A stretch of DNA of 64,000 nucleotides from Panulirus ornatus (Eukaryota > Arthropoda > Malacostraca > Decapoda > Palinuridae), in the NCBI RefSeq assembly GCF_036320965.1, contig NC_092239.1:5639320-5703319 (forward strand), read 5' to 3'. Shown here in pieces: positions 1 to 12,371 of the stretch. How positions within the stretch are numbered: the stretch's first letter is position 1; every line of letters starts with the position of its first letter. The position numbers and the translations under genes are program-made. Under the pieces are notes generated by a model, which saw only the letters and a program-made list of their open reading frames with translations, was not told the origin of the DNA and ran no database searches.

Positions 1-27
1 TAATTAAGTTCATGCACAAAAACATAC

Positions 28-149
28 CTGCAACAAGAACATTCCCAACCATCCAAAATGCAGCAATCGTACTCAGTGCACCACCTCGTTTATTAGCGGG
101 CTGAAATTCACTGATGTATGCCCATACTAATGGAATACTTCCACCAACC
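28..149 (-). CDS. SV2-like coding exon d (last one in window)
   Basis: Encodes GVGGSIPLVWAYISEF, then NKRGGALSTIAAFWMVGN. These are the SV2 family loop and following helix, with the conserved SEF and FW. The acceptor AG is at 150-151 and the donor GT at 26-27 (minus strand). The exon takes over a codon split after two bases and continues into an exon outside the window. Confidence 0.85.
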
Positions 150-3100
150 CTAGAAGGGATTAAAAAAAATGATGGTTACATTTTCTTTACATTTGTTTAA
201 GCTATGAACCTTACAAAAGAATTACAATTACAGTAAATATAAAATGCATGTGATATGGGACAGGAAAAGTATGTATGAATAATAGTGACAGTAACCAGAA
301 CTAATAACAAATGTCACAGCATGAAAGTAATCACAGTTTTGTGACACTACACACCAGATCTTCACTAAGAGATGGTCTATGAAAATCTTACAACTATAAT
401 GAGTGTGACACGAGCTACTACGCTATCAAATACATGAAAGAGCTGTATGAAATGAGGGACAACGGTGTCAGAAATAGTGGAAATTTTCTTCTAATGTTCA
501 ATGCACATTCCTACATCCAGTGTGGAAAGGTGCATTTAATAATAATTTTGTACAGCTTCGTCATTAAACTTTTCCACTCATACTGCTCACTTGCTTTCCT
601 GCCCCAGGATCCCCCTCTATATGGCTCTCACAATATGCAAGAAGCTGGTACATCCAAATGGTGAGATCACAGGTCAAACTGTGGTATTCTATGAGGTGGG
701 TAAAGGAAAACTGAGGTATAAGTGCTCTGTGCCTTTAATGTAGAAGTTGCATCTTGACTATGAAGAGTCTCTTCATATGTTGAATCAGTGTTTGTAATAC
801 TGAAAAGATGGGTGGTGTCAAAACTGCAGACAAGACAGTGTAACCCATATATGCCTTGAAAGTGTAGTTTCAAATGGGCATATGTGTGGAGGAGTGGAGT
901 CTAAGACCAGGTTAGGAGTGTGGTTCTTCACTGCTTGTCACTTCATCATCACATGCATATATTCTATCAATGTTGCTTTTGTTATTTAGGGTGGATCCAA
1001 GAGTACAGGTTGCTTGTCTGGGAGTTGGTGGTTGGTCATGAAGTAATCTGGGTGGAGGGAGTCTTGTGCTGTTCCGGTGGAAGAAGTCTAAGGCTGTTGC
1101 AGTAAAAAGAGTCTAGTGCTGCTGCAAAGAATTGGGTGCCAAGTATGTTGACGTGGGATTGCATTGGAAGTATTTTTATTTCACAGTGCTGGTGATGAAT
1201 ATTCATGATCGTTCAGCAACCAATAATTGTTCTAAAAGCTCTGTTTTGTGTGTTTACTCATTATTTTCATGGGAAAAGACATGTTTATAATGATATATAT
1301 CAGATTTCTGAAATCATACTTACCCTAATCCTGATATAAATCGGAAACACAGGAAGAGTATAAAAGTCTGTGCAAGTGATGACACAATACCAGCAAGAGC
1401 ATTCACTAAAAGTGAGACAATAAGCACATTTCGTCGTCCATATATATCACCAAGACATCCCCAAGTATAGCCACCAACCATCATCCCTGCAACAACAAAT
1501 AAAGTTACTATTACATCTATCTATTCCGGCTGTTTAACTGATTTACATGTCTATCTATCTAATCCATCCTTCCATTTAATATATCCATCAAATATTCCAC
1601 ATATTCATCTACTATATAATCTATCTACCTATTTATCTTTATCTCTGATGTCCATTCCCTCTGGGAACCCCTATCAAGTGGGTGGCCAAGGCAAAAGTCT
1701 CCACTTGTCCCTATCCTTACATATCTCTCTTGCATAATCCAATTCATGCATTCTTCCTCTATTTCTCTCCCTCCAGCACTCTTCCACTGTATTTCCTCAT
1801 GTCAAAAGGCAGTTTAACTTGTTGCCTCCTCTTTAAGTTAGCAGCTAAGTGTGATCTAATCCTTTAAACAGAAAATATACATGAATAATCTAGTGTTTCA
1901 TACAGCGCTATTTGCTGGATGTTAGAGTATTCAAACATTAACATTAGTGTCATCTGATATTTCTTACTCAATGACAACATTAAAAATGTATAAAAACAAT
2001 AGCTGGAACAACTTCAATTTACAAAATGGAACACTATACATTTTCTTAAATGTGCTAATACTATTTTGGTACCAAAAACATACTCTTAAGATGATAATAT
2101 AATACTATTTCATATTCTGGTACCTAAGTGAGCATATCCAGGTGATAACCAATGTGAACTTTAGAAGCCTGTCACCTGGAAAAGGACAGCTAATTGCTTG
2201 TTCACCTACATAATCTGAAAGATCAGCCAAGCAAGCACTTCAGCAATTTTATGTCATGTCCATGGTATACAAAAGATTTACACAGCACAGTAATCTGCTT
2301 TGTCACAGGAACATCGAGTAAAAGATGAATCTTTTTCAATACTATCTAAGAAGACAAACATACGAGAGTAAGAGATGAATCTTTATCAATGCTGTCTAAG
2401 AAGACAAACATACAAGAAGATCCATGCAAAAACTGAGGATCAACTTACCAAGGAATACAATAGCACTTAGCCATCCTTTATCAGATGATGTCATTTGTAG
2501 ATCACACTGAGCTGCAGGCATCAGGATAGACACACACAAGATTTCTATTGCATCACTTGCATTAGCAAAGCCACCAATGATGATCAACGAATAGTGAAAA
2601 AAACCAAATCCTGTAAATATTTAATTTTCTTAATTCTTTACCTCAAAATGCAAAAATTCTACATAACAATATATCATAATGGATACTATGCATACACTTG
2701 CAGTAATGACATATCTTTTAAGCTGGATATCAATGAAAGTCTCCTCCAACCATGAACCTTTAAAATAATGACATTATACCTTAAAAGCATTACTTTCAGG
2801 AACTGGGAACAAGTACTACAGAGAAATCATATAAAATATGTTGTAACAGAAAATCTTTCCATGCAATACAAATCAATGATCTGTAAAGAGATGACCAACT
2901 CAGTAATATGGGACTAAAAGTACAGGGGTAAAAGCAAGTTATTTCTACTATGATTTATACTTCTAAGTCCCCATCTCATAACCTCTTCAGATGCAAATTT
3001 CCTGATGCTTCTGAAAATCAGATGGTTCTGAAGTAAATGGAAAATCATTTTCTTGTGAAATGAAAAAACTAATATAAGAAGAAAACAACAAAAAACTCGT

Positions 3101-5385
3101 GATATGGTCCTCAATTTACCCCTACAGAAAACAAAAACTGGTGAGAGCATATTTGCTGAGACAGCAAGGGTAGATGAGAGAAAGAGAAAGGAGTGGTAAG
3201 AAGAAAAGGGAGGGTAAGATGGTGATGTAAGGTGAAAAAAAATCTAAAATATAGTATAATCAAAAATTTTCATCTGAAAGCAATATAAATTCTCATTTCA
3301 TTCTTATAACCTAACAATCATAGTATTCACTAGGGACAGAGTTAGTTGCCTGGACTTTACTATGGCAGTACTAAGCCTTGATATAACTAAAGTCAGGGAA
3401 AAGCTGGTCCCCATCAGTAACAAACACTATTGTTAGGTTTTAATCTCACATCCTAACCAGTACCAGTCTGAAACCCTTCCACATTCAAGATAAGAGAGAG
3501 GAATGAAGAAATGCTAAACCATGCTTGAAGCTTTACACTGCTGATTAGTATACCCATGGTACCTTACCTCTTTTACCAGATATAAACTGCTTCATCTAGA
3601 GTACTGAATTTTGGTTTCCTGATTATCACCTTACAGGGTGCAAGATTCTTCAGTCTGGATGCTGCAAACCACAAGGATTTTGAGGCTGTATTCCTTGAGT
3701 CCTTTCTTGGCAGTTTGAGTGTCATATACTTGAATGCAGCTGATCATGCCAAACTCAGCCATAACTGCTGACAGAGGTACCCTTCTAGATTCTTTTCAAT
3801 ATAGAATCCTCTTTCATTTCCATTTGTAGTTGTACCTTTGTTATTATTACTGTATATTTCAAAAAACTTTCATACATATTGCAACCATAATGTAACAGCA
3901 AACTAAACAACTTCAAAACAGAATATGTACAGTACAGTGAGCACTTTATGAAAGCAGCAGTGAGCAAGATAGAAAATGCTGGCTGAAAACATGTGCTCCA
4001 TCCACAACTGGCCTTAGACAAAGTGAACGTGATCCCTCAAACAACCAGAGCAAAAGCTCCCACAATCATGCCATAATCAGTGTGTGGCTTCCCTAGGTCC
4101 TCATATATACACTACCCCAACTTGAAATGCTTTTCCTATGGATACTTCAAGACAGAATATATACAATACAGTTAGCAGTTTATGACAATCAGCAAAGTGC
4201 AAGCTGGAAAATGTTGGCTGAAAACATATGTTACATCCACAACTAGCCTTGCACATAAAGCAAGTGACCCCTCAACCAATCAAAGCAAAAGCTCCTACAA
4301 TCATGCTAATCAGTGTGTGGATTACCTAGTCCTCACAAATACACTAACCCAACTCAAAATGCTTTCCCTATACATATAAGGACAAATAATATCTTGATAC
4401 CTAACTTGCTGAGTGACGTGGTTTGGCTATTGCTAAAAAAATATCCATGGCTGGTCCACACTGGTGAGCTAACTTTAGAAAATAAGAGGAAAATGTATCC
4501 CTTATTCAAAATTCCCTGTAAACAGAGACACTGGTGAACTTTTATTTCCAAATGTTGCAATAATTTTCAAATCACAATAACCCAATACTTATCATTTCCA
4601 TATTATGAAGATGACTATGAATTTTGTTAGGGCAGATAACCTATGTTACTTATCAAATATTAAGACATCCTTCATCCTATTGATATACATAAAGAGTTTA
4701 ATAACCATTTCATATGCCAAGTTGTGCAGTTACTGGACTACATCTGATTGTGGTTACACCGCACATGAAAGAGTCACCTCCAAGGATGTATTATCACTAG
4801 CTATTGAGCACATGCTCCAGAGTACATTATATCCCTGCTCTTTACTGTTTGCATAGACTCAAACTGCCAGAGCCCCATAAAATGGTTCCTGGGATTATAT
4901 ATAATCATTTACCAATCCCTCCATGGGAGGTACTTATTCTTTACTTTCTTGCTGCTGTATTTACAACAGTTAGCTTGGTCTTGAAAAGCTAGCTGGATTA
5001 CAGTCTTTTAGCCATGATGTATCACCATCAGTCGATGAAAGGGAGTACACCAAAGAAGCACAGTCTGGTCGCTGTCTGAGCCCCAGAGGTAGGGTCCAAG
5101 GGATATAAATCATAATATATCAAATCCCTGTACTTTTCATGGAAGAACAGATATGGCCAAATGAACACTTATTAACAGAATTACAGTATACTCTAGGTGA
5201 AATACTTCTTTAATTTCAAGCTACTGCATTTACAAGAATTAGCTTGGTCTGGGTGTCATAAAAAGGTGGCTCACTGCGTTTGGACCAGGCTATGCTTACA
5301 GCTGTCTACAGTGCTGTGTGCATGTATGTTCTTACATTAAGAGCACTTACCAGTCACTACAAAGTCAGGGACATCACAGTCAAAC

Positions 5386-5470
<85 letters not shown>

Positions 5471-5609
5471 TAACTGAACACCTATAAGGACACTCAACTC
5501 TTAAGTATATGTCTCGAATCAAACAAAACAAAATCAAGCATTAAGGTCTCACCAGCAGCGCTAATCGCTGTCTCGTAGTCATCTCCCTCATCATCGTCAT
5601 CAGCTACAT
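28..5609 (-). CDS. SV2-family MFS transporter (synaptic vesicle glycoprotein 2-like), partial; coding exons 28-149, 1324-1486, 2449-2610, 5553-5609
   Basis: This is the N-terminal part of a major facilitator superfamily transporter of the SV2/SVOP group, multi-pass proteins of synaptic and secretory vesicles. Read from high to low coordinates, four exons join in phase. The first encodes an acidic segment (VADDDDEGDDYETAISAAG). The second encodes a helix ending VFLG. The third carries the MFS loop motif (CLGDIYGRR) and ends RFISGLG. The fourth begins GVGGSIPLVWAYISEF, the SV2 signature after the fourth helix. All junctions use GT/AG. The acidic segment followed by ETAISAAG matches the usual start of the conserved SV2 core. 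The open frame continues past the left window edge through a donor at 26-27, so the C-terminal half is missing here. The start exon lies upstream of 5610 and is unresolved. Family assignment is from recognised motifs; whether it is SV2A/B/C-like or SVOP-like cannot be told. Confidence 0.85.
150..1323. other. SV2-like intron, no further gene seen
   Basis: Sequence between exons c and d. I see no coding exon, because the protein reads straight across the junction. No clear repeat was recognised apart from AT-rich stretches. Confidence 0.6.
1324..1486 (-). CDS. SV2-like coding exon c
   Basis: Encodes MMVGGYTWGCLGDIYGRR and two further hydrophobic segments, ending FRFISGLG. The D-x-x-GRR motif is the MFS loop 2-3 signature. 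The GTAAG donor is on the low side and the acceptor follows a tgcag on the high side. Phases agree with both neighbouring exons. Confidence 0.87.
1632..1870 (-). mobile_element. LINE family B fragment (3' coding part plus tail), degraded
   Basis: Shares long similarity with 61850-62170: the same run of 'ccctctgg..aac..c.atcaagtggg' and a following pyrimidine-rich stretch ending at 'cctcatgtcaaaaggc'. On the minus strand this is the 3' end of a reverse transcriptase whose better copy encodes GRPPVTW. It lies in the SV2-like intron between exons b and c and has no open frame. Confidence 0.55.
2449..2610 (-). CDS. SV2-like coding exon b
   Basis: Encodes a first membrane helix (FGFFHYSLIIIGGFANASDA) and a second ending LSAIVFLG. 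Between them lies the loop LMPAAQCDLQMTSSDKGWL, which matches the family pattern of LP-A...D..L...KG.L. The exon starts two bases into a glycine codon and ends after one base, consistent with its neighbours. Confidence 0.87.
3911..4375. repeat. Two-copy tandem duplication, unit about 235 bp, diverged
   Basis: Blocks such as 'acagaatatgtacagtacag' and 'ggctgaaaacatgtg' near 3915 and 3981 recur with changes near 4152 and 4215. So do 'cacaactggccttagac' and 'caatcatgccataatcag'. The two copies lie head to tail and differ by point changes and small indels. Confidence 0.75.
5390..5465. repeat. (TA)n microsatellite
   Basis: Uninterrupted alternating TA of about 75 bp, just outside SV2-like exon a. 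Confidence 0.97.
5553..5609 (-). CDS. SV2-like coding exon a, acidic N-terminal segment
   Basis: A 57-nt exon encoding VADDDDEGDDYETAISAAG, a cytosolic acidic stretch followed by the SV2 core opening motif. The donor is GTGAG, and the acceptor follows a pyrimidine-rich ttttcttccag. It begins two bases into a codon, so an upstream coding exon must end after one base of a codon (G gives Asp). Confidence 0.75.
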
Positions 5610-5939
5610 CTGGAAGAAAAGCATTTTTTTTTCAATGTATTAAATCTTTAAATGCAGTTATCAAAGCATTCAATCAGCCTAATTATTACAGTGAATCATT
5701 TTGTTAGTCTCACATACATTTTCCTATTCATTACAATAATGTAAGAATGGTAGCCTGCATAAGGTTTACTTAAGTCAATAGGAATCACGTTTGTTTGTAT
5801 AACAACAATAATCAACCGTTTATTGATTTACCTGAGGCTAATGGCTGTATTTTATAAAGAACAATTCGTTCTCTAATAATGAAAACTCTAGGGCTACACA
5901 AAAAAAGGGGAATTAAACTGAGTGCCTCAAGAGAAACAC

Positions 5940-7424
5940 TGTATATAGATGTAAGCTGATACACAATCTGCTCCAGTAATCACTGAAGATGATCAGGACG
6001 GTTGGTGTGCTGCTATTTTGGTTTGTAATAGTTCATAAAGATTCAATGTGATTACGGAGCCAAACTGCAAATCAGGAACATGGGATTCCTAAGGGTAAAA
6101 GGTAAAAATAGTGAGGTCCAGGTGATGTATGGAGAGTATCGATTGACCAGGTATTATTAACAGGGCGAGGAAATAATGGTACATGCCCACTGTGTAAATG
6201 ATCTCGGAGTCTGTCACACGAAGTCCAAATGTTTTAGAGATAAAGGACGTACATATGACAGTTGAGAGATCTGATGATGATACAGTACTATGTTCCGTCC
6301 AGTTCAACTTATATTCAATCCCACCATAAAGGGGAGTGGAGTGAACAACCTGGATGGTCCTTGGGCCTGAGACAAGAGGGTGCAACATGGCGCCTCCATC
6401 AAGGATGCTGCGTTTATCAGGCCATAACTTACAAGGCTATGGAAGTAATGAGGTCATATCTTCATGCCTTGAGGGACACACAAGGTGAAGAAGTGGAAAG
6501 TGGAAATGGCTTCAGAGGCGGACAGCCTGATAAAACTTTATGACCAAGTCCGCAGTCCACATAATACTTGTGAGCATAATGGCTATTACGGTGTGCAACT
6601 ACCTATTTCCATCACACAAGTATAACAACCTCCATACTCACCAATTCGCAGTCACAAACATGCCAAATGAGATACAAGATAAATGAGCACACGTGTGTAT
6701 ATGTACGGATATTTGTATACCTCTGTCTGTCTGCTTGTGTAGCGATATATATCGGACCAAAGTTGAATCAATAACCTAGAACATGCGAGGAGGGTGCCAC
6801 TCTAAACGTGAACACACGAAAGGTGAATGACTATCATGCATCAAGAGATGTATCTTTTACAGGATATATCATGCTAAAGGTGACTTACTAGCCTATAACA
6901 TGCGACAAGCAGTTGGCGTGCGCTAACAGACCCGAGTGCAATGTTGGGCTATACAAAGCCAGACGGGAATCATAAGGCAAGGAAGGCGAGTTTGCGACTA
7001 TATATAAGACAAAGGTAATGGGGACGCACTGAGGGCCATGTAGGAGGCTGGTGTACGCTTGCTGGGTGCCATCTCCTTGCTCACTCGTGCGTCAGATTGA
7101 ACTCCCTCAACGATTCCGTTGGCAAATACACTTCGAACTATACCCGAATTTCACACAGTGCCAGTTTATATATCCTCAGTATTTGCTGTTAATATTTAGT
7201 AAACTAAAATAAACTATATGAAGATATCTAAAACTCGTACTATTTGAAGATATCTAAACCTCTTACATGAAGATATCTAAAACTCAAAAGTTTTAAAACA
7301 AGGAAACACTTTGTAATGTAAAAAATTATTTTCGATTTACACAACGGACAAGGGACATAATTTACAAGCTATGTTTACTTTGTTACATCAACTATATGAT
7401 CACAAGCAGGGAACGGCGATCCCT
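5940..7424. other. No recognised gene
   Basis: Unique-looking sequence with only short open frames in both strands. It would be SV2-like intron if the start exon lies further right. Confidence 0.5.
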
Positions 7425-7549
7425 GCTTTTTTTTCCCCCAAAAAAGGAACAGAGGAGGGGGCCAGGTGAGGATATTCCCTCAAAGGCCTAGTCCTCTGTT
7501 CTTAACGCTACCTCGCTAATGCGGGAAATGGCGAAGAGTACGAAAGAAA

Positions 7550-7551
<2 letters not shown>
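7425..7551 (+). mobile_element. SINE-like element (family S), 5'-truncated
   Basis: Contains 'ggggccaggtgaggatattc', 'tcctctgttcttaacgctac' and 'ctcgctaatgcgggaaatgg', then runs into (TA)n. The same blocks occur at 16592-16817 (minus) and 19345-19580 (plus). It ends in the hairpin-type 3' block shared with LINE family A. Confidence 0.75.

Positions 7552-7621
<70 letters not shown>
7552..7621. repeat. (TA)n microsatellite
   Basis: Pure TA tract directly abutting the 3' end of the family S element. Confidence 0.97.
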
Positions 7622-7625
<4 letters not shown>

Positions 7626-7721
7626 AATATTTTCTTTTCATGCTCTTATGATGTTTCCTGTAGGAGGGGGAGGGGGCGTCGAGAATGGATGACGGCGAAC
7701 TATTATGAATATTGTACATAC

Positions 7722-7722
<1 letters not shown>

Positions 7723-7786
<64 letters not shown>

Positions 7787-7809
7787 GTGTGTGTGTGTGT
7801 GTGTGTGTG
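7723..7809. repeat. (AT)n then (GT)n compound microsatellite
   Basis: AT tract to 7784, followed by GT repeats to 7809. A degenerate copy of the 'cgcaacctcactaacgcggg' block shared with families S and A follows at about 7833. Confidence 0.96.
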
Positions 7810-7955
7810 CCTTCTCCTTCGTCTGTGTCCTGTCGCAACCTCACTAACGCGGGAAACGTCGATTAGCACTAGTATTCCCACGTCTAAACTTCACGCAGGG
7901 AGCACACACGCCGGGACTACAGCCCAACGATAGTTTCCAGTTCCTACTGTTGTCA

Positions 7956-7956
<1 letters not shown>

Positions 7957-8033
<77 letters not shown>
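7957..8033. repeat. (TA)n microsatellite
   Basis: TA tract with one TG interruption near 8016. Confidence 0.96.
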
Positions 8034-8034
<1 letters not shown>

Positions 8035-8305
8035 AACCTAATGCACAGTTATTATGCCATAGCTAATTTTCAACACTTCTATCCTCAGAACTTATTACTT
8101 TCGAGAAAGTGTTCCTTCATCTTTCTAAGTTCGGGCACAATCCTTAAGTAGCATATCCACACCAACGATGACACAGTCAACCAACAGCAATAAGCAAGTA
8201 GCAACACGCTTCACAGTACGATCTTTTTAACGTGACCCCCTCAAAAAACAAATGTTCGTTTTCCTTTCCGCCATCGACTGATAACTGGAGCCAGCCACGG
8301 GCCCG

Positions 8306-8327
8306 GGTAGGGAGCTCCGTCCCTACC
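8306..8327. other. Short perfect inverted repeat
   Basis: GGTAGGGA and TCCCTACC are separated by six bases in a GC-rich, CpG-rich patch. It could form an 8-bp stem hairpin. No function is implied. Confidence 0.5.
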
Positions 8328-8872
8328 GACGTCGACAAATGTACGTTTGGCGGGGTATTATATTGGCGCACCCGTAAATCGATGTCCGGTTACCCGTACG
8401 ATGAATTTAGCTCTATATAAATACTTGCGTTACATGTCAATTGGTGGAAATTATTCAGTTGTGATAAATGGGTGAAGCACAACGTACTGCAAGAATAAAA
8501 TCTGGGTTTCGTAATTTGGTACCTTTCATTTTCCTCGTCACTGTGATGATGGCTTCAGGAGGCAAAACAAACATTATTCCAAGCCACGTGTACCAGTAGA
8601 TATACAAGTGAGGTGCTTTATGTCCTATGTACCATTATTAGTTTATCCATTCAAACCTAATGATGTCAATTACATTAAAATTCTTGTATATAATCAGATC
8701 CGTTGCATATATATTTTCCGGATGCCAAATGCCTTAAGGGACAGGATTACTTACATTCGCCGTAATTCCTTTCAATCGCACTCGAGCGGTAAGATTTTTA
8801 AAAATTTGTTATTTAACGTTTTCCTGAGACAAAAGTAATAAAATGCGTGCTAGCATGCGTCGATGGGTGCGC

Positions 8873-8896
8873 TAGTGCGTACATGCGCATGCGTGT
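8873..8896. promoter_or_regulatory. NRF-1-like site in an alternating purine-pyrimidine tract
   Basis: TGCGCATGCG at 8884-8893 matches the palindromic NRF-1/EWG core. It lies in a stretch of strictly alternating purine and pyrimidine in a CpG-rich kilobase (about 8200-9150). Such sites are common in animal promoters. The link to the SV2-like gene is inference. Confidence 0.3.
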
Positions 8897-9115
8897 CTGC
8901 GTCAATGGAAATTTCTATGTTGGATTACAAGATGCACATCTGCACATGGATTAATTATGGCAGACGGTGTGACACTTGGCTTATACGTGACAAGTCCCGC
9001 CCCTACTACAACCCACAAGGATTTTACTAATGACAAACGCTTGTGGCGCAACCACGATAATACACGCCCCCATACTTCGCCAAGCACGTCCGTTCTCGGG
9101 GGACATGAGGAACGT

Positions 9116-9133
9116 CCTTTATAAATGACGTCA
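9116..9133 (-). promoter_or_regulatory. Candidate CRE plus TATA box
   Basis: On the minus strand a full palindromic cAMP-response element TGACGTCA (9126-9133) is followed at once by TTTATAAAGG. That is a typical spacing of activator and TATA box and would place a start site near 9090, driving leftward transcription towards the SV2-like exons. No transcript evidence is available. Confidence 0.35.
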
Positions 9134-9759
9134 CCAGCAGGGAATAACGCTTTCCAAGAGCAAGGAGTAAACTACACGCAATGGTTGCTGTTTTGTCACA
9201 CATTCAAGGATGTTATGTCGGACCCAAGTTAACGACATGTTCCGTGTGTATCCATATGAGTCAATACATGTGTCCATCGTTATATTCATGGACGTCTAAT
9301 GGTTCAGCTCTTACCCTTAGAAGCCGAACTTTTAAAAGGACGATGACAATGTTTCAAAGTTCTGATATGAGGTTTCAGTCATGTCCCAATTGACCTGGCA
9401 AGAAGCAATGGGTGTATTTTCTTTTCCTTTAAGGAGGAAGGGACATGGCGGCAACAAAAATGGTATAGAGCTTACAGTTACCATAAAAGTACATATTTAA
9501 GAGTAAACAATCCATATTTTTTTCGATTTTACATATATCTTTACTTAATCTATAGGATGATGTGACATAAGGGAGGATAGTTGTGATTTGAGGGGGGACT
9601 TTCCCCCTTCTCCCAGCTATGCTCAAGTACACATTATACTATGGGAACAAAGAAAAAATATAAAACACCAGGAAAAAAAAGCAGAAACACGAGAGAAAGA
9701 GTCTATTACGAAGATGGGAATTTTGATGAAAAAGAAAAAATTGGTGCTTGACCCAGCTG

Positions 9760-9761
<2 letters not shown>

Positions 9762-9833
<72 letters not shown>
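9762..9833. repeat. (TA)n microsatellite
   Basis: Pure TA tract in otherwise featureless sequence. Confidence 0.97.
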
Positions 9834-9835
<2 letters not shown>

Positions 9836-9839
9836 TAAG

Positions 9840-11546
9840 ATATGACAGGATAAGTGAGGATGGGAAGCTTTAGTTTTGATTAATAGGTTTGGATAAGGTT
9901 TGTGAAGTTTCGTTGTTAAATCTAAGTTAATAAGATTAGGATGGATTTTTTCTTTGGTAGGGGGAGGGGGACACGATAAATTGGTAATAGTGCTTACTTA
10001 AATATGCAGGTATAAGCAGGATGTTTAGGATGTGGCTTGTTTAATACACAGGACCTTAAAGTCACTCGTTATGCTGAACTCTGTACGATTTTGTGGGGTG
10101 GTGCAAAATCAGAAATGGAAGTAGCTAGTTACATATAAACAGGGTTTGGGTAACTCACAGCAGGTCTGTTTAAAGATGTTAGGAGGGAAGCCCTTTCCGA
10201 TGAGATCTAGGAGCCATGATGGAACTGAAAACGTTGTTTGTGTGGTATCGCCAATACGTCTTTAGAGTTTGAAGGTTACACTAAGGGTACGAATGTCGGT
10301 TTTAGGTTGTGTGCTCAGATGCACTTAAAGCAACATAAAGGTGAACTTTTGTTTCTACACTCGTCTCTGAATCATAATAATATAATGATCTCTCCTACAA
10401 CTACCTTGGCTTGAGTGTTTGCTCATGTTTAGTTATCATTGTTTAGACAAAGTAGCGTGAGTGGGTGTGACGGGGATGAAGAGATGGTGTTGTACATACG
10501 TATTTTTGGTACAAAAATGTCCTAAATTAATTTTCTATCTCATCGACCATAATGTGGTGTAGTCAAGCTCCTTCTGAGTTTTTCGAGTAAGACTGGTAGT
10601 GGTATTAGTTCTGTGGAGTTGTACATCTCCCGCTTATTGTAAGCATTAGCGAGCAAAGGTAATGGGAAATCAGCGGTGTATGGTATGAGGTGCACACGCA
10701 GCCTTTGAGATACAAGAGCACCAAGGGTAAAGTAATCTGAGTAGGTGTTTGGTTTATTTCGACATGACTCGTATGCTTATGAGACTGATGTAAGGTGGGG
10801 CGAAATGGGAGGTTGAAGCAACGAGAAGGTTCAGGCTCATCAGTGCTATTTCCAGCGGGAAGGCCCAACACGGGAGAAAATACAAAGATCCTCTTATTTA
10901 GATGATTATAACGATGACTTCCCAGTGGTGTTACGTCACGAGGAAGCCACGTCTTCCCATTCCTGCCATTCCATGCTCATTGTGTGAACTCTCCATATTC
11001 TGCAGCCTAAGCGCGTTACGTACTTATTAACTGGCAAAGGCTTCATCGCACACGAGTTCGATGATCCAAAAAGTTGTTCATATCTTTCTCAGAACTAGCT
11101 CGACTCTTCAGGGGATAATAGTAAAAAGATCTGCACAACTGGTTATGGACTACAAAAGAATATGACTCCCTAAAGAGAAATGGTTATTTCCCCCATTTCT
11201 CAAAGCCGTCCTAACAGTACCATGTCTTTGTCCGCAACCAAGTACTTTAGATATGCTCCAAGCGCAGCAATGCAGCTTAATCATGGTGGGTCAGAGGTCC
11301 CACATGAATTGCTCCATGACAAAATTATATCTGAATTTTGATCATTTCTCATAAATATGCAATTACGTGCGAATATTGCGCTTGCGTTAATCAATTAACA
11401 AAACAAATAACAGAAATATTCATTCTTTTGTTCAAATACAATTTTTATGAAGATAAAAACATTACAAAATTCAATCAAAAACGAGAAACCTGAAACTTCA
11501 GTAATCCGAATCAAGTCAAATGCATGCTAAAAGTTTTATCAAAGTT
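9840..11546. other. No recognised gene
   Basis: No credible coding frame. A CRE-like TTACGTCA occurs at 10931-10938. Otherwise nothing was recognised. Confidence 0.5.
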
Positions 11547-11840
11547 CACTAAGAACACACTGTAAAATTTTAATATTACTATCAATCATTAATCAATTAT
11601 GACTACGAACACACTGTAGAATTTTAATATCATTATCAGACAATCATTAATCAATTATGACTAAGAACACACTGTAGAATTTTAATATCATTATCAGACA
11701 ATCATTAATCAATTATGACTAAGACCACACTGTAGAATTTTAATATCATTATCAGACAATCATTAATCAATTATGACTAAGACCACACTGTAGAATTTTA
11801 ATATCATTATCAGACAATCATTAATCAATTATGACTAACT
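11547..11840. repeat. 58-bp tandem repeat, about 5 copies
   Basis: The block 'gactaagaac' plus 'acactgtagaattttaatat' starts at 11601, 11659, 11717, 11775 and (partial) 11833, exactly 58 bases apart. The copies are nearly identical. The first unit, from 11547, is shorter and more diverged, so the array seems to have grown from it recently. Confidence 0.95.
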
Positions 11841-12371
11841 CAATCATCATATGTAAAATTATTCGTTTCCTTCCGTGCAGCATATTCAAACTTCATGCAT
11901 GGAGCAAATCGCTTGATTACCCACGAGACTGACTATTTCTCTAAAATAGTGTAACACATAATGAATAAACTATCGATCACAAATGCTTAATACTAACAGA
12001 AAGGGGTTGGATTATATTTCTTTTTTCTTCTAATAGGTTACTAAACTCCAACACCCGGAGAGAGAGAAAAAAAAAGATACCCTTTATCAGTACCATATGA
12101 GGAACGAGTACCGGGTAATCCCGCTATCAGCTCACATTTAGCTGACAGCTGTTCATATCGGTCATAGTCCAAGAGATAAGAACGAGCAAGCGTAGAAACA
12201 TTTCTTGGGCTTTTAAACGTAGACATACAAATATTCTGCTGATGATATACCGACAGATGGCTATAAAGCTACACGTCCACAGACATTACTCGAAAATATC
12301 AACACCAACTCTGACTAAATCACTTCTCTGTCCTTATCTTTCCGTCATGAGGGTATACTTCCACATGATTA

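Larger units (their letters stand above)
2611..5552. other. SV2-like intron with a tandem duplication and a TA microsatellite
   Basis: This 2.9-kb intron contains the roughly 235-bp duplication at 3911-4375 and the (TA)n tract at 5390-5465. No coding exon was recognised in it. Confidence 0.6.

Noticed and set aside
11547..11840. Array that could be taken for CRISPR
   Set aside because: Head-to-tail identical 58-bp units without unique spacers, in a eukaryotic genome.
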